A stretch of 6,909 nt of DNA from an uncultured Eubacteriales bacterium (GTDB lineage Bacteria > Bacillota > Clostridia > Oscillospirales > Oscillospiraceae). Of the stretch, positions 1-6,756 are shown in pieces. Position numbers and translations under genes: made by a program. The first letter of the stretch is position 1. The number at the start of each line of letters is the position of its first letter. The notes under the pieces are model-generated. The model saw nothing but the letters and a program-made list of their open reading frames with translations, was not told the DNA's origin and did no database searches. The DNA lies in assembly GCA_934597725.1 (NCBI GenBank), contig CAKTSK010000053.1, positions 1 to 6,909 of the forward strand, read 5' to 3'.

Positions 1-45
1 TTCGGTGGTCGGCGTCTAAGGTCGCCTCCTACGGCTGCGCCGTTG

Positions 46-86
46 GCCGTTGGCAACGGCGTCCCTTGAGACCAACGTGGTTGGTC
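46..86 (-). repeat. Compound palindromic repeat, left copy (inverted relative to the right copy)
   Basis: There are two adjacent perfect hairpins with 3-nt loops: GCCGTT (46-51) with AACGGC (55-60), and GACCAAC (70-76) with GTTGGTC (80-86). Read on the minus strand, CCACGTTGGTC (80-70), 8 nt, then a 16-nt palindrome (61-46) match 6767-6777, 9 nt, then 6787-6802. The first block is identical over 11 nt and the second matches at 15 of 16. Shared order and spacing indicate one repeat family in inverted orientation. Its function is unknown; it could be a REP-like intergenic repeat or a structured RNA end. Confidence 0.6.
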
Positions 87-132
87 GTCGGCCTTCTGAC
101 CTGCGTGGTCTGTTTTCGCACATACCCCACAG

Positions 133-137
133 AGGAG
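133..137 (+). promoter_or_regulatory. Ribosome binding site deciding the LtaS-like start
   Basis: AGGAG within the purine-rich run 131-140 ends 8 nt before the ATG at 146, an ideal Shine-Dalgarno spacing. It supports ATG 146 over the upstream in-frame TTG at 50, which would add 32 residues encoded by the palindromic repeat. Confidence 0.8.
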
Positions 138-145
138 AGATACCC

Positions 146-2131
146 ATGGATGAACAAGAAACCAAAGCAACGTCCCTGGCCGGGGAGACGGCAGCGTCCC
201 CGGTGACAGAGACCACGCCGCCCCCTGCGGGGGAGACGGCAGCCCCGGCGGCGGAACCCCCTGCCGAGGGACCCGCCGCGCCATTGGCGGCGGAACCTCC
301 CGCTGCCGCAGAGCCGGACGGCTCCCCGCCGGCGGAGAAACGCCGGATCTTGCCCCGCAAGCTCTGGCTCACCCTTCTGCTGCTGGCGGCAGCGGGCCTC
401 ACCATGAGCGCCTTCTCCCTGGCCCTGTCCCCCCGGGGCGAGATCAGCTGGGGCGGCAGCCCCGTCCTCTTTGCCTGCAACACCCTGCCGGTGCTGCTGG
501 CGCTGGCCCTGCTGTGGCTGCTCACCGGCCAGGCCTGGCTGTCCTGCCTGCTCACCGGCACGGCAGTCTTTCTCATCACCGGCGGCAACTACTTCAAAGT
601 CCTCTTCCGGGACGACCCCCTGGTCTGGAGCGACCTCACCCGCCTGCGGGAAGCCGCCCAGATGTCCGACCAATATGAAGTGGTCCTGACCCCTTTCATG
701 ATCGCCTGGATCGTGGTCCTGGCCCTCTTCGTCCTGGCCCTGTTCCTGCTGGGCCGGGGCAAGCCCCGCCTGTCCCGGCGGCTGCTGGCCTTTGGCCTCA
801 CCGCCGCCGTCAGCGCCGGCAGCTTCGTCCTGCTCTACGCCGACGGCCAGCTCTACGCCACCCTGGCCGGCGACCGGGCCGGGGACCAGCGCCAGGCCTA
901 CGCCGCCACCGGCCTGCTCTACCCCTTCCTCCACAGCGCCGGGGCGATGCTCACCAGCACCCTGTCCTACGACGAGGAAGCCGCCCGGCAGGAGCTGGCC
1001 CAATACACCGACGCCGTCATCCCCCCGGAGAAAAAGGTCAACCTCATCACCCTCCAGATGGAGGCCATGGCCGACCTGTCCCAGTACCCCATCGAGGGCC
1101 TGTCCCCGTCGGTCTACGCCGACTTCCACGCCCTCCAGGCCGAGAGCTATTCCGGCAAGCTCATCACCGACGTCTTTGCCGGCGGCACCATCGAGACCGA
1201 GCGGGCCGTCCTCACCGGCAGCAACCACCAGGGCGACCTCTCCGCCAGGACCAACTCCGTGGCCTGGTACCTCAAAAGCCAGGGCTACACCGCCAACGGC
1301 TCCCACCCCTGCCGGGACTGGTTCTATGACCGGAAGACCGTCAACCCCAACCTGGGCCTGGACGACTACCTCTACACCGACAATTACTATTACCAGTTCA
1401 TCGCCCCCGGAGAGGACGTGGCCTACGACAACGTCTTTTTCCCCGACCTGCAAACCCGGCTGGCCGCGTATTTCGACACCAACGACGCCCCCCTCTTCTC
1501 CTTCAACGTCACCTACCAGGGCCACGGCCCCTACGAGCGGGAGGTGGCCTACTGGGGCACCGACTACTGCACCGGCAACTACGACACCCAGACCAAGAAC
1601 ATCCTCAACAACTACTTCCATGTGGTCCAGGACAGCGCCGCCCACCTGCGGGACTTCACCGCCTTTCTGGACCGCCGGGAGGAACCCGTGGTCCTGCTGC
1701 TCTACGGCGACCACAAGCCCTGGATGGGCAACCACGGGGTGATCTACGAGGGCCTGGGCATCTCCCTGGACACCACCACCGAGGAGGGGTTCCGAAACTA
1801 TTATGAGACCTGGTACATGATCTGGGCCAACCAGGCCGCCGAGGACCTGCTGGGCCACCCCATCCAGGGCCAAGGCCCCGATCTGTCCCCCTGCTTCCTC
1901 ATGAACGAGGTCTTTTCCTGCCTGGGCTGGGAGGGTCCGGCCTACATGCAGGCCCAGCGGGAGACCGCCCGCACCCTGCCCGTGCTGCACACCAGCGGCT
2001 GGGTCCAGGAGGACGGCCGCCTCACCCCCAACCCCTCTGACGAGGCCCGGGCGCGGGTGCAGGATTTCCAGAATCTGTCTACCTACGACCGCACCACGCC
2101 CCCCCGCCGCCGCCGGCCCAGAGGGGCGTGA
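146..2131 (+). CDS. LTA synthase family protein (LtaS-like membrane phosphoglycerol transferase/sulfatase)
   Basis: A 661-residue membrane enzyme of the alkaline phosphatase/sulfatase superfamily. Family members transfer glycerol phosphate from phosphatidylglycerol to build polyglycerol-phosphate (lipoteichoic acid-type) polymers on the outer membrane face. After a Pro/Ala/Glu-rich cytoplasmic N-terminus (about 10-65) come five hydrophobic segments (about 72-92, 106-126, 130-147, 183-203, 211-231), matching LtaS topology, then the extracellular catalytic domain (about 295-610). Visible motifs are LQMEAM with metal-ligand candidate Glu306, GGTIETER with likely nucleophile Thr348, HPCRDWFYDR (387-396), GHGPY with His460, and GDHKPW with Asp522 and His523. 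The C-terminus ends in an Arg/Pro-rich tail (649-661). The start at 146 has a good AGGAG site. The gene appears monocistronic, with a strong terminator after it. The family call is firm. Whether it makes true lipoteichoic acid, primes it, or modifies another polymer cannot be read from sequence. Confidence 0.92.
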   Translation: MDEQETKATSLAGETAASPVTETTPPPAGETAAPAAEPPAEGPAAPLAAEPPAAAEPDGSPPAEKRRILPRKLWLTLLLLAAAGLTMSAFSLALSPRGEISWGGSPVLFACNTLPVLLALALLWLLTGQAWLSCLLTGTAVFLITGGNYFKVLFRDDPLVWSDLTRLREAAQMSDQYEVVLTPFMIAWIVVLALFVLALFLLGRGKPRLSRRLLAFGLTAAVSAGSFVLLYADGQLYATLAGDRAGDQRQAYAATGLLYPFLHSAGAMLTSTLSYDEEAARQELAQYTDAVIPPEKKVNLITLQMEAMADLSQYPIEGLSPSVYADFHALQAESYSGKLITDVFAGGTIETERAVLTGSNHQGDLSARTNSVAWYLKSQGYTANGSHPCRDWFYDRKTVNPNLGLDDYLYTDNYYYQFIAPGEDVAYDNVFFPDLQTRLAAYFDTNDAPLFSFNVTYQGHGPYEREVAYWGTDYCTGNYDTQTKNILNNYFHVVQDSAAHLRDFTAFLDRREEPVVLLLYGDHKPWMGNHGVIYEGLGISLDTTTEEGFRNYYETWYMIWANQAAEDLLGHPIQGQGPDLSPCFLMNEVFSCLGWEGPAYMQAQRETARTLPVLHTSGWVQEDGRLTPNPSDEARARVQDFQNLSTYDRTTPPRRRRPRGA

Positions 2132-2148
2132 CAGGGCCGTCAAGATTC

Positions 2149-2163
2149 CCGCCAGTTTGGCGG
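2149..2163. other. Small hairpin after the LtaS-like stop codon
   Basis: CCGCCA (2149-2154) pairs perfectly with TGGCGG (2158-2163) around a GTT loop, 17 nt after the stop codon. It is followed by two 9-nt units ending in GAAAGTTT (2162-2170, 2171-2179), not by a continuous T-run. It is at best a weak accessory terminator or a 3'-end stabilising stem ahead of the main terminator. Confidence 0.4.
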
Positions 2164-2194
2164 AAAGTTTAGAAAGTTTCTTACAAAACGGGAA

Positions 2195-2230
2195 AAAACC
2201 GCCCTTATCCCTTGTGATAAGGGCGGTTTT
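2195..2230. terminator. Strong, probably bidirectional intrinsic terminator
   Basis: AAAACCGCCCTTATC (2195-2209) and GATAAGGGCGGTTTT (2216-2230) form a perfect 15-bp stem with a 6-nt loop. The T-run ending the right arm gives a U-tract for transcripts from the LtaS-like gene. The A-run at 2193-2198 gives a U-tract on the other strand. It lies about 65 nt past the LtaS-like stop codon and insulates that gene from recJ-rel. Confidence 0.92.
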
Positions 2231-2240
2231 ATGGTATTCT
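2213..2240 (+). promoter_or_regulatory. Candidate promoter for recJ-rel (extended -10 type)
   Basis: TGG followed by TATTCT (2232-2240) resembles an extended -10 element (TGN-TATAAT). A weak -35 candidate, TTGTGA (2213-2218), lies 16 nt upstream of TATTCT and overlaps the loop and right arm of the terminator. The start would fall near 2247, giving a leader of about 90 nt. The AT-rich island between GC-rich genes and the upstream terminator make a promoter here likely, but the exact boxes are uncertain. Confidence 0.4.
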
Positions 2241-2267
2241 ATAAGTTGAATCGCTATTGATATTTTT

Positions 2268-2290
2268 CCCTCCGTCCCCCGGACAGAGGG
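2268..2290. other. Leader hairpin upstream of recJ
   Basis: CCCTC (2268-2272) pairs with GAGGG (2286-2290) and GTCC (2274-2277) with GGAC (2281-2284), giving nine pairs with one C/A mismatch and a CCC loop. It is preceded by a T-run, not followed by one, so it is not a terminator on the + strand. It sits in the presumed recJ 5' UTR and could affect translation or RNA stability. I do not recognise a riboswitch or T-box consensus around it. Confidence 0.5.
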
Positions 2291-2325
2291 TGCCGAGAAC
2301 AGGAGGAATCTATTCTTCCGACGTT

Positions 2326-2330
2326 AGAGG
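2326..2330 (+). promoter_or_regulatory. recJ ribosome binding site
   Basis: AGAGG ends 9 nt before the recJ ATG at 2340. An in-frame TGA at 2334-2336 rules out any upstream start, so this modest site must serve ATG 2340. A stronger AGGAGG at 2301-2306 lies too far upstream (33 nt) to serve this start directly. Confidence 0.65.
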
Positions 2331-2339
2331 AACTGATTT

Positions 2340-4436
2340 ATGAAGTACCAGCAGTGGAATATCACCGAAGGATCACAGCAGGCCCGCCGGGCCATGGAGC
2401 GGCAAGGGGTCCCCGCCCTGGTGGCGGCCACCCTATGCGCCCGGGGCATGACGGACCTGGAGCAGGCCAAGCGCCTGCTCTCCAGCGAGACCGACCAGCT
2501 GCAGGACCCCTTTTTGATGAAAGACATGGACCTGGCCGTGGCACGCATCGGCCGGGCCTTGCGTAATGGCGAACCCATCGCCGTCTACGGCGACTATGAC
2601 GTGGACGGCATCACCTCTACCTGCCTGCTCACCCACTACCTGCGGGGGCAGGGGGGCAACGTGACCTACTACATCCCCAACCGCCTGTCCGAGGGCTACG
2701 GCGTCAACCGCCAGGCGGTGGAACAGCTGGCCCAAGAGGGCGTGCGCCTGATGATCACTGTAGACTGCGGCATCACCGCCGTGGAGGAGATCGCCTACGC
2801 CGGCCAGCTGGGCATCGACGTCATCGTCACCGACCACCACGAGTGCAAGGAAGAGATCCCCACCGCCGTGGCCGTGGTGGACCCCCACCGGAAAGACTGC
2901 CCCTACCCCTTCAAGGATCTGGCCGGGGTGGGCGTGGCCCTGAAGCTGGTCATGGCCCTGGGCGGAGAGAAGCGGGCCCGGGCGCTGTTCCAGGAATACG
3001 CCGATCTGGCCGCCGTGGGCACCGTGGCCGACGTGATGCAGCTGCTGGGCGAAAACCGCACCATCGTGCGGGTGGGCCTGCAGCACCTGAAAAAGACCCG
3101 CCGCCGGGGCCTGTACGCCCTCATGGTGGAGGCAGGCACCCTCAGCCGGGCCATCAACTCCACCACCGTGGGCTACTGCCTCTCGCCCCGCATCAACGCC
3201 GCCGGCCGCATGGGGCAGGCCGCCACCGCCGCCGAGCTGATCCTCACCGAGGACAACGCCCAGGCGGAAAAGCTGGCCCACCAGCTGTGTGAGCTCAACC
3301 GCCAGCGGCAGGCTGTGGAGCTGGAGATCTTCAACCAGTGTCTGGCCCTGGTGGCCGGCCAGCAGCAGGACTGCCTGGTTCTGGCCGACAAGAGCTGGCA
3401 CCAGGGCGTGGTGGGCATCGTGGCCTCCCGTCTGGCCGAGCAGTGCGCCTGCCCGGTGTTCATGATCTGCTTGCAGGAGGACGGCAAGGGGAAAGGCTCC
3501 TGCCGGTCTTACGGCGGCTTCAACCTCTTCTGCGCCCTGGAGCAGTGCGCCGACCTGCTGGAGGGCTACGGCGGCCACGCCCTGGCGGCAGGCTTTTCCA
3601 TCAAGGAAGAGAACATCCCCGCCTTCCGCCGGCGGATGCAGGCCCTGGTCCGCAGCGACACCGGGGGAGAGGAGATGGTCTCCACCCTCCAGATCGACGG
3701 GGAGATCGAGAGCACCTGCCTGCTCACCGTGGAGCAGGTGGAGGCCCTGTCCATGCTGGAGCCTTACGGGGCGGGCAACCCCAAGCCGGTCTTTTCCCTG
3801 TCGGGGGTGACCGTCACCTGCATGGCCGACGTGGGCGGCGGCCGGCACCTGAAAATGCGCGCCAGCCGGGACGGCCGGACGGTGGACATGATCTTCTTCT
3901 CCGTCACCCGGGCCAAGTCCGGTCTGGTGGTGGGGGACAAGGCCGACGTGGCCTTCTATCCCCAGATCAACGAGTACCGGGGCTCCCGCACGGTGCAGCT
4001 GCACCTGGTGGACCTGCGCCCGGCCTACACCGCCCAGGAGCGGGACGAGCAGGCCCTGTACCGCAAGTACGCCCGGGGCGAGCTGCTCACCCCCTGTGAG
4101 GCCCGGGCCATGATCCCCCAGCGGGAGGAGTTCGCCGCCGTGTGGCGCTATCTGGCCAACCGGGGCGGCGAGGTCACGGACATGCCCGTGCGGCTGGCCC
4201 GCCGGGTGGCCCAGGAGGGGGACCTGTGGGAATCCCCCCTGCGGACGATGATCTGCCTGGAGGTGCTGGAGAGCTTCGGCCTGCTGACCCTGGAGGAGGA
4301 GCCCAGCGGCGCGCTGCACATCTGCCTCAAGCAGCGGCGCAGCCGGGAGAAGGTGGCCCTGGATCAGGCCCCCATCCTCAAGCACCTGCAAACCATCGCC
4401 TGGGGCGAGGAGCGCACCGGCAGCGCAGATTTTTGA
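2340..4436 (+). CDS. recJ: Single-stranded-DNA-specific exonuclease RecJ
   Basis: A 698-residue cytoplasmic 5'-3' single-strand DNA exonuclease of the DHH/DHHA1 phosphoesterase family. It acts in recombinational repair, mismatch and base-excision repair, and fork processing. The DHH domain carries DYDVDG (Asp85, Asp87, Asp89), VDCG (Asp142), TDHHE (Asp165, His166, His167), VVDPH (Asp181) and GTVADV (Asp231), the expected two-metal ligands. SPRINAAGRMG (282-292), HQGVVGIVASRL (354-365) and the DHHA1 signature GGHALAAGFS (411-420) follow, then an OB-fold region (about 455-560). A C-terminal extension (about 560-698) is longer than in E. coli-type RecJ but shorter than in Bacillus-type proteins. 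An in-frame stop just upstream fixes the start, and the N-terminal MKYQQWNI is family-like. The gene lies 83 nt before rel on the same strand, probably in one operon. Confidence 0.97.
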   Translation: MKYQQWNITEGSQQARRAMERQGVPALVAATLCARGMTDLEQAKRLLSSETDQLQDPFLMKDMDLAVARIGRALRNGEPIAVYGDYDVDGITSTCLLTHYLRGQGGNVTYYIPNRLSEGYGVNRQAVEQLAQEGVRLMITVDCGITAVEEIAYAGQLGIDVIVTDHHECKEEIPTAVAVVDPHRKDCPYPFKDLAGVGVALKLVMALGGEKRARALFQEYADLAAVGTVADVMQLLGENRTIVRVGLQHLKKTRRRGLYALMVEAGTLSRAINSTTVGYCLSPRINAAGRMGQAATAAELILTEDNAQAEKLAHQLCELNRQRQAVELEIFNQCLALVAGQQQDCLVLADKSWHQGVVGIVASRLAEQCACPVFMICLQEDGKGKGSCRSYGGFNLFCALEQCADLLEGYGGHALAAGFSIKEENIPAFRRRMQALVRSDTGGEEMVSTLQIDGEIESTCLLTVEQVEALSMLEPYGAGNPKPVFSLSGVTVTCMADVGGGRHLKMRASRDGRTVDMIFFSVTRAKSGLVVGDKADVAFYPQINEYRGSRTVQLHLVDLRPAYTAQERDEQALYRKYARGELLTPCEARAMIPQREEFAAVWRYLANRGGEVTDMPVRLARRVAQEGDLWESPLRTMICLEVLESFGLLTLEEEPSGALHICLKQRRSREKVALDQAPILKHLQTIAWGEERTGSADF

Positions 4437-4442
4437 GTGGAT

Positions 4443-4474
4443 CGGACAGACCCCGGCCCGGCCGCGTCTGTCCG
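4443..4474. other. Stem-loop between recJ and rel
   Basis: CGGACAGAC (4443-4451) and GTCTGTCCG (4466-4474) form a perfect 9-bp stem around a 14-nt GC-rich loop that can pair further. It starts six nt after the recJ stop codon and has no following T-run, so it is not a canonical terminator. A second small hairpin, CCGGG/CCCGG (4486-4490 with 4495-4499), sits just before the rel ribosome site. A role in mRNA stability, processing or differential recJ/rel expression is plausible but not shown. Confidence 0.6.
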
Positions 4475-4500
4475 CGGGAATAGGACCGGGACCACCCGGA

Positions 4501-4513
4501 AGGAGAAAGGGAG
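4501..4513 (+). promoter_or_regulatory. rel ribosome binding region
   Basis: Two SD-like cores lie here: AGGAG (4501-4505), 14 nt from the ATG, and GGGAG (4509-4513), 6 nt from the ATG at 4520. The closer one has workable spacing, and the better consensus is farther away. An in-frame TAG at 4481-4483 limits the rel start to this area, and 4520 is the first ATG. Confidence 0.6.
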
Positions 4514-4519
4514 CTGCCT

Positions 4520-6751
4520 ATGGAGGACAGGCTGCAAGGGCGTTTTGAGGCCCTGGAAGAGAAAATCAAGAACATGACCCCGGAGGACCGCCGGCGGGTG
4601 GAAGACGCCTTCCAGTATGCCCGGGGGCACCACGAGGGCCAGCTGCGCAAGGACGGCTCGCCCTACATCACCCACCCGCTGGAGGTGGCCCATCTGGTGG
4701 CCGAGCTGGGGCTGGATGCCGACTCGGTCATGGCCGCCCTGCTCCACGACACCATCGAGGACACCGACGCCACCCACGAGGAGGTGGCCAAGCGCTTCGG
4801 GGAGACCGTGGCCGACCTGGTGGAGGGCGTGACCAAGCTCAACAAGGTCAAGTACACCTCCACGGAAGAGAAGCAGATGGAGAACCTGCGGAAAATGCTC
4901 ATGGCCATGGCCCAGGACGTGCGGGTGATCCTCATCAAGATCTGCGACCGGGTCCACAACATCCGCACCCTGGAGTTCCAGTCGGAGAAGAAGCAGCGGG
5001 AGAAGGCCCTGGAGACCCTGGAGATCTACGCCCCCATCGCCCACCGGCTGGGAATGCAGCGGATGAAATGGGAGATGGAGGACCAGTCTCTGAAATTCCT
5101 GGACCCGGTGGCCTACCAGGAGATCTCCGACGAGCTGGACGCCCGGGCCAAGGCCCACGCGGCCTTCATGGAGCGCATCCAGGAGGAGATCACCTCCCGG
5201 CTGGAGAAGGAGGGCATCCAGGCCACGGTCTATGGCCGGGTCAAGCACGTCTATTCCATCTACCGGAAGATGTATGCCCAGAACAAGAAGCTCAGCGAGA
5301 TCTTTGACCTCTATGCCTTCCGGGTCATTGTGGACGACGTGTTCACCTGCTATCGGGTGCTGGGCGACATCCACGACATGTACCGGCCGGTGCTGGGGCG
5401 GTTCAAGGACTACATCAGCACCCCCAAGCCCAACATGTACCAGTCTCTGCACACCACCGTCATCGGCAGCGAGGGCATCCCCTTTGAGGTGCAGATCCGC
5501 ACCTGGGAGATGCACCACATGGCCGAGTACGGCGTGGCGGCCCACTGGAAGTACAAGCAGGGCCTGAGCAGCAAGCAGCTTGGCACCGAGGAGACCTTTG
5601 CCTGGGTCCGCCGCCTGCTGGAAAACCAGCAGGACACCGAGGCCGAGGAGTATATCCGCACCCTGAAGGTGGACCTGTTTGCCGACGAGGTCTTTGTTTT
5701 TACCCCCAACGCGGACGTGATCAACCTGCCCGCCGGGGCCACGCCCATCGACTTTGCCTATGCCATCCACTCCGCCGTGGGCAACTCCATGACGGGGGCC
5801 AAGGTCAACGGGCGCATCGTGGGCTTTGACTACCGGCTCAAGTCCGGCGAGATCGTGGAGGTCATCACCTCCAAGAACGCCAAGGGTCCCAGCCGGGACT
5901 GGATGAAGCTGGCCAAGAGCAACCAGGCCCGCACCAAGATCCGCCAGTGGTTCAAGCGGGAGAAGCGGGAGGAGAACGTGGCCCATGGCCGGGCCATGTT
6001 CGAGGGCGAGATCAAGCGCCTGGGGCTGAACATCGGGATGCTCACCAGCGAGCAGATGCTGCCCCACATCCTGGAAAAGGTCCGCTTCCACTCTCTGGAG
6101 GAGATGTACGCGGCCATCGGCTACGGCGGCGCGTCGGCCCAGAAGTGCGCCAACCGGGCCAGGGAAGAGCTGGTCCACCAGGACCGCCAGCAGGCCGAGC
6201 GACTGGCCGCTGAACGGGCCGAGCGGGAGGCGGCGGAGGCCGTCCCGGCGGCGCTGGACGCAGGCGTGGCCAAGGCGGCGGGGAAGAAGCACTCGGTGTC
6301 GGGGATCATCGTCTCGGGCATGACCGAGTGCATGGTGAAGTTTGCCAAGTGCTGCACGCCGGTGCCGGGGGACCCCATCGTGGGCTTCATCACCCGGGGC
6401 TACGGGGTGTCCATCCACCGGGCGGACTGTCCCAACGCCATCAACGGCCAGGCCAACGAGCAGGAGAAGGGCCGGTGGATCAAGGTCAGCTGGGACCCGG
6501 AGAGCCTGAACACCTACAAGACCTCTCTGGACCTCATCGCCAAGGACCGCCCGGGCCTTGCCATGGACGTGACCACGGTGATGGCCACCGCCAAGATCAA
6601 CATTCTGGGCCTGACGGTCAACGTCCTGCCCGACGGCTACACCAAGATCAATCTGGTGGTCGAGGTCCGCGCCCAGGGCGAAGTGACCACCATCATGAAC
6701 AAATTGAACCAGGTACAAGGGGTGTACCAGGTCTCCCGCGTCAGCGGGTAA
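4520..6751 (+). CDS. relA: Bifunctional (p)ppGpp synthetase/hydrolase Rel (RelA/SpoT family)
   Basis: A 743-residue cytosolic long-type RSH enzyme that makes (p)ppGpp from ATP plus GDP/GTP when uncharged tRNA stalls the ribosome, and hydrolyses it otherwise. The hydrolase HD domain (about 25-170) has His52, HDTIED with His76 and Asp77, and DRVHN with Asp143, so it looks active. The synthetase domain (about 235-345) has the RVKHVYSIYRK motif (240-250), FRVI (267-270) and EVQIRT (323-328). RFKD at 294-297 is the RxKD signature of bifunctional enzymes, not the ExDD of synthetase-only RelA. Then come a TGS domain (about 390-452, His417 in AIHSAVGN), a helical region, a charged Ala/Glu/Arg-rich linker (about 546-590), a zinc-finger domain (Cys611, Cys612, His633, Cys637) and a C-terminal ACT domain (about 665-740). 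Length matches the usual 730-750 residues. It is probably co-transcribed with recJ. Confidence 0.97.
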   Translation: MEDRLQGRFEALEEKIKNMTPEDRRRVEDAFQYARGHHEGQLRKDGSPYITHPLEVAHLVAELGLDADSVMAALLHDTIEDTDATHEEVAKRFGETVADLVEGVTKLNKVKYTSTEEKQMENLRKMLMAMAQDVRVILIKICDRVHNIRTLEFQSEKKQREKALETLEIYAPIAHRLGMQRMKWEMEDQSLKFLDPVAYQEISDELDARAKAHAAFMERIQEEITSRLEKEGIQATVYGRVKHVYSIYRKMYAQNKKLSEIFDLYAFRVIVDDVFTCYRVLGDIHDMYRPVLGRFKDYISTPKPNMYQSLHTTVIGSEGIPFEVQIRTWEMHHMAEYGVAAHWKYKQGLSSKQLGTEETFAWVRRLLENQQDTEAEEYIRTLKVDLFADEVFVFTPNADVINLPAGATPIDFAYAIHSAVGNSMTGAKVNGRIVGFDYRLKSGEIVEVITSKNAKGPSRDWMKLAKSNQARTKIRQWFKREKREENVAHGRAMFEGEIKRLGLNIGMLTSEQMLPHILEKVRFHSLEEMYAAIGYGGASAQKCANRAREELVHQDRQQAERLAAERAEREAAEAVPAALDAGVAKAAGKKHSVSGIIVSGMTECMVKFAKCCTPVPGDPIVGFITRGYGVSIHRADCPNAINGQANEQEKGRWIKVSWDPESLNTYKTSLDLIAKDRPGLAMDVTTVMATAKINILGLTVNVLPDGYTKINLVVEVRAQGEVTTIMNKLNQVQGVYQVSRVSG

Positions 6752-6756
6752 AACAC

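Larger units (their letters stand above)
1..145. other. Non-coding leader upstream of the LtaS-like gene
   Basis: No convincing gene lies here. The LtaS-like reading frame stays open back to an in-frame TAA at 17-19, and a TTG at 50 could formally start it. That TTG sits inside a palindrome and lacks a ribosome site, so I treat the stretch as untranslated. It holds the compound palindrome at 46-86 and a weaker small hairpin (GACC 98-101 with GGTC 107-110). I found no convincing -35/-10 pair. The promoter may lie left of the window or be atypical. Confidence 0.6.

Noticed and set aside
50..145. N-terminal extension of the LtaS-like protein from TTG at 50
   Set aside because: The TTG lies in a palindrome with no ribosome site, and ATG 146 has an AGGAG at ideal spacing. 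The extra residues would be encoded by the repeat.
792..1742. A 316-codon alternative + strand frame within the LtaS-like gene
   Set aside because: The translation is almost entirely Pro/Ser/Thr/Ala from frame-shifted GC-rich codons, with no ribosome site and no family resemblance.
29..2143. A 704-codon open frame on the minus strand opposite the LtaS-like gene
   Set aside because: Its translation is low-complexity Gly/Val/Leu/Gln-rich sequence with no recognisable domain. It mirrors a gene with clear catalytic motifs, and long antisense frames are expected in GC-rich DNA with strong wobble bias.
2260..2310. T-box or other known riboswitch in the recJ leader
   Set aside because: AGGGTGCCGAG slightly recalls a T-box sequence but lacks the consensus, the Stem I structure and an associated terminator/antiterminator. 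RecJ is not a typical T-box target.
2433..4391. A 652-codon open frame on the minus strand opposite recJ
   Set aside because: It has the same kind of low-complexity composition and no motifs, and it lies wholly opposite a well-supported gene.
4364..6718. A 784-codon open frame on the minus strand opposite rel
   Set aside because: It is longer than rel itself but has shadow-type composition (Val/Gly/His/Leu-rich) and no domain. It also spans the recJ-rel junction, which fits absence of stops rather than a gene.
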